Shown: positions 44,334 through 57,000 of the stretch, piece after piece
Position numbering within the stretch: position 1 is the stretch's first letter
Layout: the number at the start of each line of letters is the position of its first letter
Assembly: GCA_005784505.1 (NCBI GenBank)
Contig: VCAZ01000281.1
Location: 173,501 to 237,500, forward strand
DNA length: 64,000 nucleotides
Reading direction: 5' to 3'
Source of the DNA: Bagarius yarrelli
Lineage: Eukaryota; Chordata; Actinopteri; Siluriformes; Sisoridae
The notes under the pieces: model-generated
The model's input: only the letters and a program-made list of their open reading frames with translations
Database searches by the model: none
What the model was told of the DNA's origin: nothing
Program-made: the position numbers and the translations under genes

Positions 44334-45650
44334 GGGTTAGCGTTAGTGATCCATCCATTTATCTATATATCTATATGTGTGTCTTTCTGTCTGTCTAGCT
44401 TTCTGTCCATCTATCCATCTATCTATATATCTGTCTGTCTGTCTGTCTATCCATCCATGCAAATGTCTGACAAATAACGGTGCTCGTATTCAGCTGTCGT
44501 AATATAAATTAATTTATATTTGGTGGTCCTTTAAGATTCCTTTTCTTTCCCTAGATCCTGTAACTTCATGTGTTCCTGAAATCCAAGTTCGGAAGAACAC
44601 TGTTCACAGGGTCTCCAGAGAACACCAGTTGAACATCTCTTGCCCTGTGACATATTGTCACGAGGTTCCTGTTGTTGAATGGATTAAATTTGATACAATC
44701 AAACATTTAACACACGATGAAACAACTCAGATAACAACTACCAAAGACCCGACAGGAGTGAATAAAATCATCTCCTATTTGAGCTTTAAGAACATTTCAA
44801 CAGCTAATAATGGTGTTTATAGATGCACTATTCTTACATCAAGCTTTTCATCAGACAGCCACAGCATCAATGTGATTGTTTTAGGTAAAGAATTAATTTC
44901 ATTCTCTAAAAAAATTTAAATAATCATTAGTGAAGGTCAAATTGCTTAAAATATCATATATATACTGGGAACTGTTTTTTAAAGATTCCATCAACCATAG
45001 CAAGACAAGTACCACCACTGGACCACCGCAGGAGAAGGAGACAGAAGAAAGCAAGCTTCTGTATGTCTTCATTTTTTTAGGAATACTCAGCCTGGTCCTG
45101 ATCGTGATGCTGATGTCTTTCCTTTGCATTAACCGATGTAAGTGTTGTCGTAAGTGTTTTCTGTAGAAAGTGTTTTATCACAGCATCATAGTGAATTCTA
45201 AAATTAACCCTTCTGTATTTTAGATTCAAGAAAAAGCCACAGAAACAAAGTGAGTTTACTGTATTAGCACACTGTATTATTTCACACTCATTCTTTATAC
45301 ACACCTTTAAAAGCTTTTTTTTCCCATCTTTCCAGAACACCACAGTCTGTTTACAGCCACTGAACACCACCAGATCAGAAAAGTCCCAGGAAATTCCAGC
45401 AGAGCAAAACAGTCTATATGATGATGCAACACCAGATGCAACACCAGATTTGTATTCAGAGCCAGTCTCTTTATATACAGGAGACAATCAGGAATCTCCA
45501 CCAACTATAACGGCCGGGAACAGGGTCTGTGACGGATCCCAGAAGATCATTTACGCTAGTCTTCAACATCTCACACCCCGAGAACCTACTGCAGTCCGTC
45601 ATCAATCCAGAGACCAGCTATCAGAGTACGCATCCATCCGAATTAGCTGA
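44139..45650 (+). CDS. btla: B- and T-lymphocyte attenuator (BTLA), inhibitory Ig-superfamily receptor
   Basis: Inhibitory receptor on lymphocyte surfaces; in mammals it binds HVEM and recruits SHP-1/SHP-2. Five coding segments, 44139-44223, 44555-44884, 44985-45137 (or 45149), 45224-45249 and 45336-45650, all GT/AG and in phase, give 302 residues (mammalian BTLA ~289). Signal peptide about 1-21; one Ig domain with CPVTYC (Cys58/Cys63), Trp71 and YRC (Cys119), like the mammalian ECPVKYC...W...YRC; membrane span about 163-187; cytoplasmic tail with SLYDD (Tyr226), LYSEP (Tyr238), IIYASL (Tyr271, ITIM) and SEYASI (Tyr296, second inhibitory motif) just before the end. The IxYASL...EYASI pair at the C-terminus is what identifies BTLA. 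The mammalian YxN (Grb2) motif is not kept. A short in-frame duplication (DATPDATPD) lies before Tyr238. Poly(A) signal candidates: ATTAAA 46025 and AATAAA 46338. Confidence 0.9.
44293..44455. repeat. ATCT microsatellite in btla intron 1
   Basis: Pure (ATCT)n to 44334, then degenerate CTAT/GTCT units. Confidence 0.95.
44555..44884 (+). CDS. btla: btla exon 2 (Ig domain)
   Basis: 330 nt between acceptor tttccctag and donor gtaaag. A single exon encodes the complete Ig domain from VPEIQVRKN to SHSINVIVL, including YLSFKNISTANNGVYRC. Confidence 0.92.
44985..45137 (+). CDS. btla: btla exon 3 (stalk and transmembrane)
   Basis: Acceptor tttttaaag. Thr/Ser/Pro stalk then the membrane span LLYVFIFLGILSLVLIVMLM. 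Two good donors (45138 and 45150, both GTAAGT) are 12 nt apart and in phase. Confidence 0.85.
45224..45249 (+). CDS. btla: btla exon 4 (juxtamembrane micro-exon)
   Basis: 26 nt: acceptor tattttag, donor gtgagt. Encodes (Y/H)SRKSHRNK, a basic stop-transfer segment. Length and phase link exon 3 to exon 5 exactly. Confidence 0.8.
45336..45650 (+). CDS. btla: btla exon 5 (signalling tail)
   Basis: Acceptor tctttccag; stop TGA 45648-45650. 104 residues with four or five tail tyrosines, ending in LSEYASIRIS. Confidence 0.92.
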   Translation, partial: NTTVCLQPLNTTRSEKSQEIPAEQNSLYDDATPDATPDLYSEPVSLYTGDNQESPPTITAGNRVCDGSQKIIYASLQHLTPREPTAVRHQSRDQLSEYASIRIS

Positions 45651-47850
45651 AGATCTCAGGGAGACTTAAATATTCTGTGTTAAAGGAGGAGGGACGTCAG
45701 ACTGTTACACACGAATCATACTGTGTAATTAGGACTATTTCCAGAGCAAAAACATTGCAGGGACCCCACTTACAGTATGATCAAAGCACCAGTGTAAAAT
45801 TTTCGATACGAATCTTTATAAACAATTTTTATGCTAATGGGGAAACCTGAGAGAAGAGGAATCTGTCTCTTAATTCACACTGGACTGCACACACACACTG
45901 CTCTGTGTGTTAGTCTCCCTCCACGGCGTAACGCAGGTCTGTGATCTTTACCACTCACTTCCTTCAGATTATTAGTGAACCATTCCTAATGTAATCGATC
46001 CGATGCATGGGCCTCCATCTTTAAATTAAATCAAATTATAATCAGAAAAACCCCAAAACAAGATAAAAGTAATCTTCACCAATCTCCCGTTTTTAAAAAA
46101 AAGCAATACAGTAAGACTACCAGGGCCACCAGACATCATTTTTTCTGCTCTGAGAAGATAATTCGATAATTGCGATCACTAGTCCCCCTGATTTTTTAAA
46201 TTTATAGCACTAATGCAATGTTTGTTATATGTTAGGCAGTGTTTTTGTCCTTAAAGGTGTATATATATATATAGCACATATTAGTTATTTCATTTAGCAC
46301 TTGTAACTTTAAAGAGCTTTGGGATCTATGAAATAATAATAAATAATAATAATAATACTAATAATAGGGCTGTTATAACTATTGTTATAACTGTTAGCTA
46401 ACTCAATATTTTTTATCACGATGCTGTAGCGATATTCTAACCCTAGTATCGATAGATATCCTCATACATAACCCCTCAGTGTGTGTCAAAGGACTTTCTC
46501 CTCCACTCCTGTAGCTGATGATGATACATACAGTCGTTGTCTAAGAAACAAGCGTGACACAAATCTTTTTCATAGGATTTTCTGCTGTCTGGATGTTCAG
46601 CATATCCTGAGGTGTCCTGAGGTTGTTGTCGTCAGGTAATGAGCTGTAGCTGTTTCTGTCTGTGCCCCAAGTCTACACTGACCTCGCTCTCATCGGCAGC
46701 CTGTAGAACTGTTGCTTACTGCATGTTCGTTGTTGCTGTTTGCAGCATTTGGTGTAAAATCTTGAGATTGTTGCACATAAAAATCTCAGTACGTTTCTAA
46801 GTTACTGAACCTGCCGGTGTCTCTGTGATTCACTCATACTGCTTGTTCGTTCGAAGCGATTGGTGTGTTTCTGTGTTGGTCGGCTGCAGCAGGATTGACT
46901 GCCTTTTGTGTTTATATCAGTAACATGGAAATTATGCCAATGTGGGGTTTTTTTGTATTCTCCATCAACTCTAACCTCATTGTACATATTTTGTGTACCA
47001 GTGTGATTGTGTGACCTGTGGAAACATTGAGCAGTGTCAGCTCTTCTACTTCGTCGGGGTCTTTTATAAACGTCGTCACACATTGCAGTGGTTCGGATGC
47101 CACTTTTCTTCCTCTAGCAAAAAAAAAGTGTAGAAAAAAAAGACAGCAGTCCGTATTCATACCCTGTGTTTTAAAGACCAGCCTGATATTGTACAGACTA
47201 ATAACTGACAGCTGTGATGGAGTATCATTTTCTTTAGTATAGGTTAATAATGTGTGTGTGTGTGTGTGGTGTGTGTGTGTGTGTGTTTAAAGGGTGTATT
47301 TGTGAGAATGTCTTTTTTTTGGCTCTATAAATACACATGGATATAAAATGTCTGATTGTAAGTGTGATTTAATGTGTGCTTTACATTATTCATGTTTTGT
47401 TTTACATTTTTAAAACGATGATACATTTTTGCCATAAATATTCTGTTATGCTCTGTTGTAGAACACTAACAGAAGAGAAGTGAAACAGTTCAACGCTTTA
47501 GGCAGTGGCTTATTAGTAGTGGGTTGTTAATGCTGGGGGTTTTTTTTTCACACAGGGTTTTTTTTTTCTTAAAATGGAAATTGATGATTTTGTGTTTGTA
47601 ATTAATGTCTTTGAGTCAGTGGAAAAATGTGATCAGTGCTCTAGCTGGTGTCTCATTAACAGTTTGAGGTGGAAGAGTGTGTGGTAATAAGAGCTGAGAA
47701 CACGTGTAGAACACAGAATACACTTATAACACAGACCTTAAACTGAAAAAAGGTTTTCCACCATAATATCAAAAATATTTTTACTTATTTTTAAATTTAT
47801 TCAAATATTTTTAAAAATATTTATGTTATTGTTATAAAATATTTTTAATA
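45651..47850. other. btla 3' region and intergenic DNA
   Basis: Likely btla 3' untranslated sequence at first. Then AT-rich DNA, a GT repeat (47249-47287) and runs of T. Minus-strand open frames at 46802-47160 lack any recognisable domain. Confidence 0.45.
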
Positions 47851-47854
47851 AAAC

Positions 47855-48102
47855 TCCATCCATCCATCCATCCATCCATCCATCCATCCATCCATCCATC
47901 ATTCATCCATCCATCCATCCATCCATCCATCATCCATTCATTCCATCCATCCATCCATCCATCCATCCATCCATCCATCATTCATCCATCCATCCATCCA
48001 TCCATCCATCCATCCATCCATCCATCCATCCATTCATCCATCCATCCATTCATCCATCCATCCATCCTTTCATTCATTCATCAATCCATCCATCCATCCA
48101 TT
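47855..48102. repeat. (ATCC)n microsatellite
   Basis: About 250 bp of CATC/TTCATCC units. It precedes a dispersed repeat fragment. Confidence 0.95.
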
Positions 48103-48228
48103 GTCTATAGCTGCTCGTTCCTAATCAGGGTCACAGGGATCTGCTGGAGTTTATATTAGTTGTCATTGGGTAAAAGGCAGGCGTACAACCTGGACAGAAC
48201 ACCAGTCCATCGCAGGACCACATACAGA

Positions 48229-48271
<43 letters not shown>
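48103..48271. mobile_element. fish interspersed repeat fragment with CA tail
   Basis: tcagggtcacagggatctgc, tggacagaacaccagtccat and then (CA)n. This combination after an ATCC microsatellite is a common fish repeat; a related piece (ggggtcacggggatcagctg) is at about 1146-1255. Confidence 0.55.
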
Positions 48272-48273
<2 letters not shown>

Positions 48274-51010
48274 AATTTAATCTAACAGATTCACTTCATC
48301 ACAGAATGCAAATAACTGTTTCATCTGATAGCAAATGAAGTAAGAGACTACCAATGGACTTTTAGTGAAATGAGTCACCTATTGTGCAGAAGTCCATGTA
48401 ACTTTATCAGACTTCTGTATTCAATAAGTGAATCATGAAGTGAATCGTGTGTCACAGCTCATGCCGTTTAGACTGTTAAAATGGTTTCAGTTCCAAAATA
48501 AAAGTACCAATTCATTACAGCAAACAGACTATTATAATGCAAACATTTAAGAACTGCAGAATTTTGTGTGTTTTTTAGGGGTTTTTTTTACACAGAATCA
48601 TTTATAGTCTTTAAGTGGTGTTTTTGTGGACGTGCGTACACATTAACTTGGCTGAACATGTGTGAAACACTAATTTTCTGATGTATTGTTATTAAATTAA
48701 TTCATTTAAATTAAATTCTACAAGGATGTTAATACGAGGTTAATAATACTGAAAGATAAAACTTACTTTATTCAGTGTGATGGCTCAGCCTGTTGGATGT
48801 GTGTATTACTGTTCACTCTGTTTCACTCTGTTTAAAACACTGGAACACACCAGCTTTATAAAAATTTGCATGTACAGTATATTCATGTCTTTAATGAGCA
48901 GTTGCAGTGAAAAGAAAAAACCTCTTAGGAAGGAGTAAACACCAGGGACGGGATAAACTGCAAGCTGACCAAAGTGTTTGCACTCATTTTGGGTTTTCTG
49001 AAACTGGCACAGAGGCTCAACATCGTAAACAAGGTAGCATAGAAAGTGGGTTCTTTCCTGATAGCTATCAGCTTGAGGGAGGTTTTCATTAAAAAAACAG
49101 CACAGAAAATGCTGAGACATTTACGTAAACTGAGATGATAAATTCTGTAAAATAGTTTATACCCGTCAATTCGCTATATAAAATGGACCAAAGATTGTTG
49201 TAATACAGTTCTTTTATATTAAGGCCAAATATTAACCTGCTCCAGATCAACATCCTTAAGATCAGATGATCAGATGAGAATGCAGCCTGGAGCTTCGACT
49301 TAACACATTTTATGAATGTGCATGAAAACATACTTTCTATATGCAGTTATTACATTTTTTATACATGCTGTTAAAACTGGGATATTAGTGCAAATCCTAC
49401 GTTTAAAAATATCTGCTAGAGCGTAGCATCGACTCCGGAAGTTGTTTCAGTGGTTTTCGCTTTTAAGAATCTGTATGGTCTGCCTGAGGGCAGAAGATCA
49501 AACAGAATGTGGTCAGGATGGGATGTGTCATGATGTTTTTGGCCTTTGAGAAATAATAGGAGTGAGCAATGCTTTTCAGGGAAGAAGTGAGCATCCAGTG
49601 ATTTTCTTTTGAGGGGCTGTGTTGATTATTCTTTAAAGTGTTTCTTATCCTCTGCAGTGAAACTGGAGTTCCACCCTAATGCTAGAGCCCACACTTTCAC
49701 ATTCCTGGGACTTCACATACCAAACGGCATGTTTTGGTCTGCTAAAAAGACTCCAGCAGCCTCCACTCTAGGTTGTTCTTTCTGTGCACTCGGAGGAAGT
49801 GCAGCCATTGCAGTGCCTTCTTGACTGTTGCTAAAGTGTTAGCAGACCAAAACATGTTGTTAGATGTTCCAGGACTTTAGATGTCTGGACCCTTTTAACA
49901 CAGTCTTTGTTGAGGAAGAGTGTTGCTAGTCCAGTACGGTGCCTCCTGGCGTCCAGAATAAGCTCTTTTGTGTTTGAAGTGTTCAGGGATAAGTAGTTTT
50001 CAGAGCACCAATCCTCTGGTTTCTGAACTTCTTCTCTGTGGGCTGATTTAAGATGGTGGTGGCTGCTTTTTTCGGAACAGGATGATGGTGGCTGATTTTA
50101 AGCAGGATGGTATAATGGATAGTGATAGGGAAAGGTTAAAGATCTTTGTAAATACTCCAGCAGATACTTCATCTGGACCAACAACCTTTCTTGTGTTTAC
50201 AGTTTTAAGTACTTGTCTCACCTCATATTCCTAAAAGGTGGGATGATGGGTAGAAGGGGTTGGTGAAGGTGCTGAAGTTGTTGTGGGTTGCTGAGCCTCA
50301 AAGCGGGTGAGGAAATGGTGAAGTTCTACAGCCAGTGAAGCATCAGCATTTGCAGTGGTGTGGTTTTTGTTCTTGTAATTGGTAATGATCTGGATACCCT
50401 TCCACACATAAGAGGGCAAAATGCACGAAAACACTTATATAATGCCTGAAATCTCACCATGAATAAATTAAAGCTATGTTTATATGTAAAACTGCATAGT
50501 GAGCTGAAAAAACAAACCCTCTACGGTTAAAAACTAACTGAACTACACACAAAACACATATATAAAAAAATACATGGAGTATCAATGTTTTAAAAACACT
50601 GGTGAACATGGGCAAAGTCTGTAACCAAATTTATTAAAAACAATTTTTTTACCACATAATCACACCCTAACGAGCGTTGGGAATTAAAGCGTATTCTACG
50701 GGCCTCACATTAATGACATCATCTTGCGGGAGGAGTGGAGATGAAGCGGTGGAAAAGCTCAGAGTGTGGAACCGAGTGCAACAATCGGAATGACTAAACA
50801 CACATAGAAACAAAACAGACACAAAAAAGCACAGTAGATACCCAAACCTCAGGGGGCGTAAGTAAATCTGACGTAAGTAAATCTGACTTAGTATGTGTCC
50901 ACTTTTCCTAACTGTAATCATACACACGTCTGCTGGTAATGAGACCGTGTGTTTCAGTTCACACCTAGTTTTCATTAGGCCTACACAGAAAATGCTCTGC
51001 TTGAATATTT
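48272..51010. other. intergenic, no gene supported
   Basis: 49420-50420 reads like a decayed transposable element with gene-like words but no open frame. It contains an 18-bp perfect inverted repeat. A 102-residue minus frame at 50667-50975 has a hydrophobic stretch and a 6-residue duplication but no domain or splice support. Confidence 0.4.
49728..49856. repeat. 18-bp perfect inverted repeat
   Basis: CATGTTTTGGTCTGCTAA at 49728-49745 and its exact reverse complement at 49839-49856, 93 bp apart, with weaker complementarity extending outward (tcctggga against tccaggac). Confidence 0.9.
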
Positions 51011-51013
51011 ATG

Positions 51014-54000
51014 TAGAGCACAATGAGTTCCTTAGAGCACAGTGAATTCTTTATAGCACAGTGAATTCTTTATAGCACAGTGAATTCTTTATAGCACAGT
51101 TTCTTTAAAGCACAGTGAATTTCTTTAAATCAGTGAGTTTCTTTAAAGCACAGTGAGTTCTTTAGAGCACAGTGAGTTCTTTAGAGCACAGTGAGTTTCT
51201 TTAGAGCACAGTGAGTTCTGTAAAGCACAGTGAGTTCTTTATAGCACAGTGAGTTCTTTATAGCACAGTGAGTTCTTTAGAGCACAGTGAGTTTCTTTAT
51301 AGCACAGTGAGTTCTTTAGAGCACAGTGAATTCTTTAAAGCTCAGTGAGTTCTTTAGAGCATAGTGAGTTCTGTAGTGAGTTCTGAGCAGTCTGTAAAGC
51401 ACAGTGAGTTCTTTAGAGCACAGTGAGTTTCTTTAAAAGCACAGTGAGTTCTGTAGAGCACAGTGAGTTCTGTAAAGCACAGTGAGTTCTGTAGAGCACA
51501 GTGAGTTCTGTATAGCACAGTGAGTTCTGTAAAGCACAGTGAGTTCTTTAGAGCACAGTGAGTTCTTTAAAGCACAGTGAGTTCTTTAGAGCACAGTGAG
51601 TTCTTTAAAGCTCAGTGAGTTCTTTAGAGCACAGTGAGTTTCTTTAAAGCACAGTGAGTTCTTTAGAGCACAGTGAGTTCTGTAGAGCACAGTGAGTTCT
51701 GTTAAAGCACAGTGAGTTCTTTAGAGCACAGTGATTTCTTTAAGAGCACAGTGATTTCTTAGAGCACAGTGAGTTTCTTTAGAGCACAATGGGTTTCTTT
51801 AGAGCACAATGGGTTCTTTAGAGCACAATGAGTTCTGTAAAGCATAGTGAGTTCTTAGTTCTTTAGAGCACAATGAGTTCTTTAAAGCACAGTGAGTTCT
51901 TTAGAGCACAGTGAGTTCTGTAAAGCACAGTGAGTTCTGTAGAGCACAGTGAGTTCTGTAAAGCACAGTGAGTTCTTTAGAGCACAGTGAGTTCTTTAGA
52001 GCACAGTGAATTCTTTATAGCACAGTGAGTTTCTTTATAGCACAGTGATGAGTTCTTTAAAGCACAGTGAGTTCTTTAGTGCACAGTGAGTTCTTTAAAG
52101 CACAGTGAGTTCTTTAGAGCACAGTGAGTTCTTTAGTGAGTTCTGTGAAAGTGAGCACAGTGAGTTTTTAGAGCTTTAGAGCACAGTGAGTTCTTTAGAG
52201 CTTTAGAGCACAGTGAATTCTGTAAAGCACAGTGAGTTTCTTTAGAGCACAGTGAGTGAGTCTTTAGACAGTGAATTTCACAATGAGTTCTTTAAAGCAC
52301 AATGAGTTCTTTAGAGCACAGTGAGTTCTGTAAAGCACAGTGAGTTTTTTAGAGCACAGTGAGTTTTTAGAGCACAGTGAGTTTCTTTAGAGCACAGTGA
52401 GTTCTGTAGAGCACAGTGAGTTCTGTAAAGCACAGTGAGTTCTTAAAGCACAGTGAGTTCTTTAGAGCACAGTAAGTTCTGTAAAGCACAGTGAGTTCTT
52501 TAGAGCACAGTGAGTTTTTCTTTAGAGCACAGTGAGTTCTTTAGAGCAAGCACAGTGAGTTCTTTAAAGCACAGTTAGTTTCTTTAGAGCACAGTGAGTT
52601 CTGTAAAGCACAGTGAGTTCTGTAGAGCACAGTGAGTTCTGTAAAGCACAGTGAGTTCTTTAGTGCACAGTGTGAGATTCTTTAAAGCACAGTGAGTTTC
52701 TTTAGAGCACAGTGATTCTGAAAGTTGAGTATTTTCTTTAGAGCACAGTGAGTTCTGTAAAGCACAGTGACTTCTTTGGAGCACATTGAGTTCTTTAGAG
52801 CACAGTGAGTTCTGTAAAGCAGCCCACAGTGAGTTCTTTATAGCACAGTGAGTTCTTTATAGCACAATGAGTTCTTTAAAGCACGGTGAGTTCTTTAAAG
52901 CACAATGAGTTCTTTAAAGCACAGTGAGTTCTGTAAGCATTCTGTAAGCACAGTGACTCCTTTAGAGCACAGTGAGTTCTTTAAAGCACAATGAGTTCTT
53001 TAAAGCACATTGAGTTCTGTAAAGCACAGTGAGTTCTCTTTAGAGCACAGTGAGTTTCTGTAGAAGCACAGTGAGTTCTTTAGAGCACAGTGAGTTCTTT
53101 AAAGCACAGTGAGTTCTTTAAAGCACAGTGAGTTCTTTATCGAGCACAGTGAGTTCTTTATAGCACAATGAGTTCTTCATAATTAAAGCAGGAGTTCTTT
53201 AAAGCACAGTGAGTTCTTTAAAGCATGAGTTCTTTGAAGTAAAGCACAGTGAGTTCTGTAGTGCTTTAAAGCACAATTGAGTTTCTTTAAAGCACAGTGA
53301 GTTCTTTAAAGCACAGTGATTCTTTATGTTCTTTGAGTTCTTTAAGCAGTAATTCTTTAGCACAGTGAGTTCTTTAAGCAGCACAGTGATTCTTTAGTTC
53401 TTTACAGTGAGTTCTTTAGAGCACAGTTCTTTATGCCAGCACAGTGATTCTTTAAAGCACAGTGATTCTTAAAGCACAGTGAGTTTCTTTAGAGCACAGT
53501 GAGTTCTTTACAAGCACAGTGAGAGCAACAGTTCTTTAGAGTAGCACAGTGAGTTCTGTATAAGCACAGTTCTGTAAAGCACAGTGAGTTCTGTAAAGCA
53601 CAGTGAGTTCTTTAAAGCACAGTGTAAGCAAGCACAGTGAGTTCTTTATAGCACAATGAGCACATGTTCTTTAAAGCACAGTGAGTTCTTTAAAGCACCA
53701 GTGAGTTCTTTAGACACAGTGAGTTTTCTTTAGAAGCACAGTGAGTTCTTTAAAGCACAGTAAAGCACAGTGAGTTTTCTTTAAGCACAGTAGACACAGT
53801 GAGTTCTGTAAAGCACAGTGAGTTCTGTAAACACAGTGAGTTCTTTTAGAGCACAGTGAGTCTTTCAAAGCACAGTGATTTTTAGTTCTTTAAAGCACAG
53901 TGAGTTCTGTAAAGCACAGTGAGTTCTTTAGAGTGAGTTCTTTAGAGCAAAGCAGTGAGTTCTTTAGTGCACAGTGAGTTCTTTATAGCAAAGCAGTGAG

Positions 54001-57000
54001 TTCTTTAAAGCACAGTGAGTTCTTTAGTTCGTAAAGCACAGTGAGTTCTTAGAGCACAGTGAGTTTCTTTAGACCACAGTGAGTTCTGTAGTGAGTTCTG
54101 TAAGCACAGTGAGTTTCTGTTAAAGCACAGTGAGTTCGTAGAGCAGTTAGTTCTGTAGAGCACAGTGAGTTCTTTAGAGCACAGTGAGTTCTTTAAAGCA
54201 CAGTGAGTTCTGTAAAGCACAGTGAGTTCTGTAGAGCACAGTGAGTTCTTTAGTGCACAGTGAGTTCTTTAAAGCACAGTGAGTTCTTTAAAGCTTTAGT
54301 GCACAGTGAGTTCTGTAAGCACAGTGACTTCTTTAGAGCAAGTTTGCACAGTGAGTTCTTTAGAGCACAGTGAGTTTGTAGAGCACAGTGAGTTTCTGTA
54401 AAGCACAGTGAGTTCTGTAGAGCACAGTGAGTTTGAGAGCTGTAGAGCACAGTGAGTTTCTGTAAAGCACAGTGAGTTCTGTAGAGCACATTCTTTAGAG
54501 CACAGTTGAGTTCTTTAGAGCACAGTGAGTTCTTAGTACAGTGAGTTCTGTAAAGCACAGTGACTTCTTTAGAGCACATTGAGTTCTGTAAAGCACAGTG
54601 AGTTCTGTAGAGCACAGTGAGTTCTGTAGTTTGTAGCACAGTGAGTTCTGTAAGCACAGTGAGTGAGTTCTTTAGCACAGTGAGTTAGAGCACAGTGAGT
54701 TTCTGTAGAGCACAGTGAGTTCTGTAAAGCACAGTGAGTTCTGTAGAGCACATTGAGTTCTTTAGAGCACAGTGAGTTCTTTTAGAGCACAGTGAGTTCT
54801 GTAAAGCAGTGAGTTCACAGTGAGTTTCTGTAAAGCACAGTTCTTTAGAGTTCTTTAGAGCACAGTGAGTTCTGTAAGCACAATTCTGTTCTGAGCACAG
54901 TGAGTTTTCTTTAGATGCACAGTGAGTTCTTTAGTGCACAGTGAGTTTCTTTAAAGCACAGTGAGTTTCTGTAAAGCACAGTGAGTTCTGTAGAGTGAGT
55001 TCACAGTGAGAGCACAGTTCTTTAAAGCACAGTTTCTTTATAGAAGCACGTTGTTCTTTAGTAGAGCACAGTGAGTTCTGTAGAGAGTGCAGAGTTCTTT
55101 ACACAGTGAGTTCTGTAAAGCACAGTGAGTTCTGAGCACAGTCTGTAGAGCACAGTGAGTTTCGGTAGAGCACAGTTTCTTTAGAGCACAGTGAGTTCTT
55201 TAGAGCACAGTGAGTTCTGAGCACAGTAGTTCTGTAAGCACAGTGAGTTCTGTAAAGCACAGTGAGTTTTTATCTTTTCTTTAGAGTGAGTTCAAAGCAG
55301 TGAGTGAGTCTTTAGTGAAAGCACAGTGAGTTCTTTAGTGAGTTCTTTAAGCACAGTGAGTTCTTAGAGCACAGTGAGTTCAACACAGTAGAGCACACTT
55401 AGTGAGGAGTTCAAGGCAGTTCTTTAGAGCACAGTGCACAGTTCTGAGCACAAGTGAGTTCTTTAAAGCACAGTGAGTTTTCTGTAGAGCACAGTGAGTT
55501 CTGTAAAGCACAGTGAGTTCTGTAGAGCACAGTGAGACAGTTTCTGTAAAGCACAATGAGTTCTGTAAGCACAGTGAGTTCTTTAGAGCACAGTTAGTTC
55601 TTTAAAGCACAGTCTTTAGCAGTGATTTCTTTAAGCACAGTGAGTTCTTTAGAGCACAGTGAGTTCTTTAAAGCTGAGTTTTAGAGCACAGTGAGTTTTT
55701 CTTTAAAGCACAGTGAGTTCTTTAGAGCACAGTGAGTTCTGTAAGCACAGTGAGTTCTGAGTTAAGCAGCACAGTGAGTTCTTTAGAGCACAGTGAGTTC
55801 TTTTAGAAGCACAGTGAGTTCTTTAGAGCACAGTGAGTTTCTTTAGAGCACAGAGTGTGAGCCAGTTCTTTAGAGCACAAGTTAGTTCTTTAAGCACAAT
55901 GAGTTCTTTAGAGCACAATGAGTTCTTAAAGAGCACAATGAGTTCTTAAAGCACAGTAAAGTTCACAGTGATTTCTTTAGAGCACAGTGAGTTCTGTAAA
56001 GCACAGTGAGTTCTTTAGAGCACAGTGAGTTCTGTAAAGCACAGTGAGTTTGTAAAGCTTTAGAGCACAGTGAGTTTTACAGTTTAGAGCACAGTGAATT
56101 CTTTATAGCACAGTGAGTTCTTTTAGATAGCACAATGAGTTCTTTAAAGCACAGTGAGTTCTTTAGTGCACAGTGAGTTCTTTAAAGCACAGTGAGTTCT
56201 TCTTTAGAGCACAGTGAGTTCTGTTAGAAGCACAGTGAGTTTCTTTAGAGCACAGTGAGTTCTTTAGAGCACAGTGAGTTCTGTAAAGCACAGTGAGTTC
56301 TTTAGAGCACAGTGAGTTCTTTAGAGCACAATGAGTTCTTTAAAGCACAATTCTTAAAGAGTTTTTCTTTAGAGCACAGTGAGTTCTGTAAAGCACAGTG
56401 AGTTCTGTAAAGCACAGTGAGTTTTTAGAGCATAGTTCACAGTGAGTTCTGTAAAGCACAGTGAGTTCTGTAGAGCACAGTGAGTTCGTGAGTTCTGAGA
56501 CAGTGAGTTCTTTAAAGCACAGTGAGTTCTTTAGAGCACAGTAAGTTCTGTAAAGCACAGTGAGTTCTTAGAGCACAGTAGAGCACAGTGAGTTCTTTAG
56601 TTTCTTTAGAGCACAGTGAGTTCTTTAAAGCACAGTGAGTTTCTTTAGAGCACAGAGTTTAGAGCACAGTGGAGTTCTGTAAAGCACAGTGAGTTCTGTA
56701 GAAGCACAGTGAGTTTTCTGTAAAGCACAGTGAGTTCTTTAGTGCAACAGTGAATTCTTTCTTTAAAGCACAGTGAGTTTCTTTAGAGCACAGTGAGTTC
56801 TTTAAAGCACAGTGAGTTCTGTAAAGCACAGTGACTTCTTTGGAGCACATTGAGTTCTTTAGAGCACAGTGAGTTCTGTAAGCACAGTGAGTTTCTTTAT
56901 AGCACAGTGAGTTCTTTATAGCACAATGAGTTCTTTAAAGCACGGTGAGTTCTTTAAAGCACAATGAGTTCTTTAAAGCACAGTGAGTTCTGTAAAGCAC

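Noticed and set aside
45077..45504. 136- and 65-residue minus open frames over btla
   Set aside because: Antisense of btla exons; plus-strand exon phases and motifs are decisive.
46802..47160. Two overlapping minus open frames downstream of btla
   Set aside because: No domain, no start or splice support; AT-rich flank.
50667..50975. 102-residue minus open frame with a hydrophobic stretch
   Set aside because: Single frame without domain match; the SQIYLRQIYLRPL duplication looks like a local sequence repeat rather than protein constraint.
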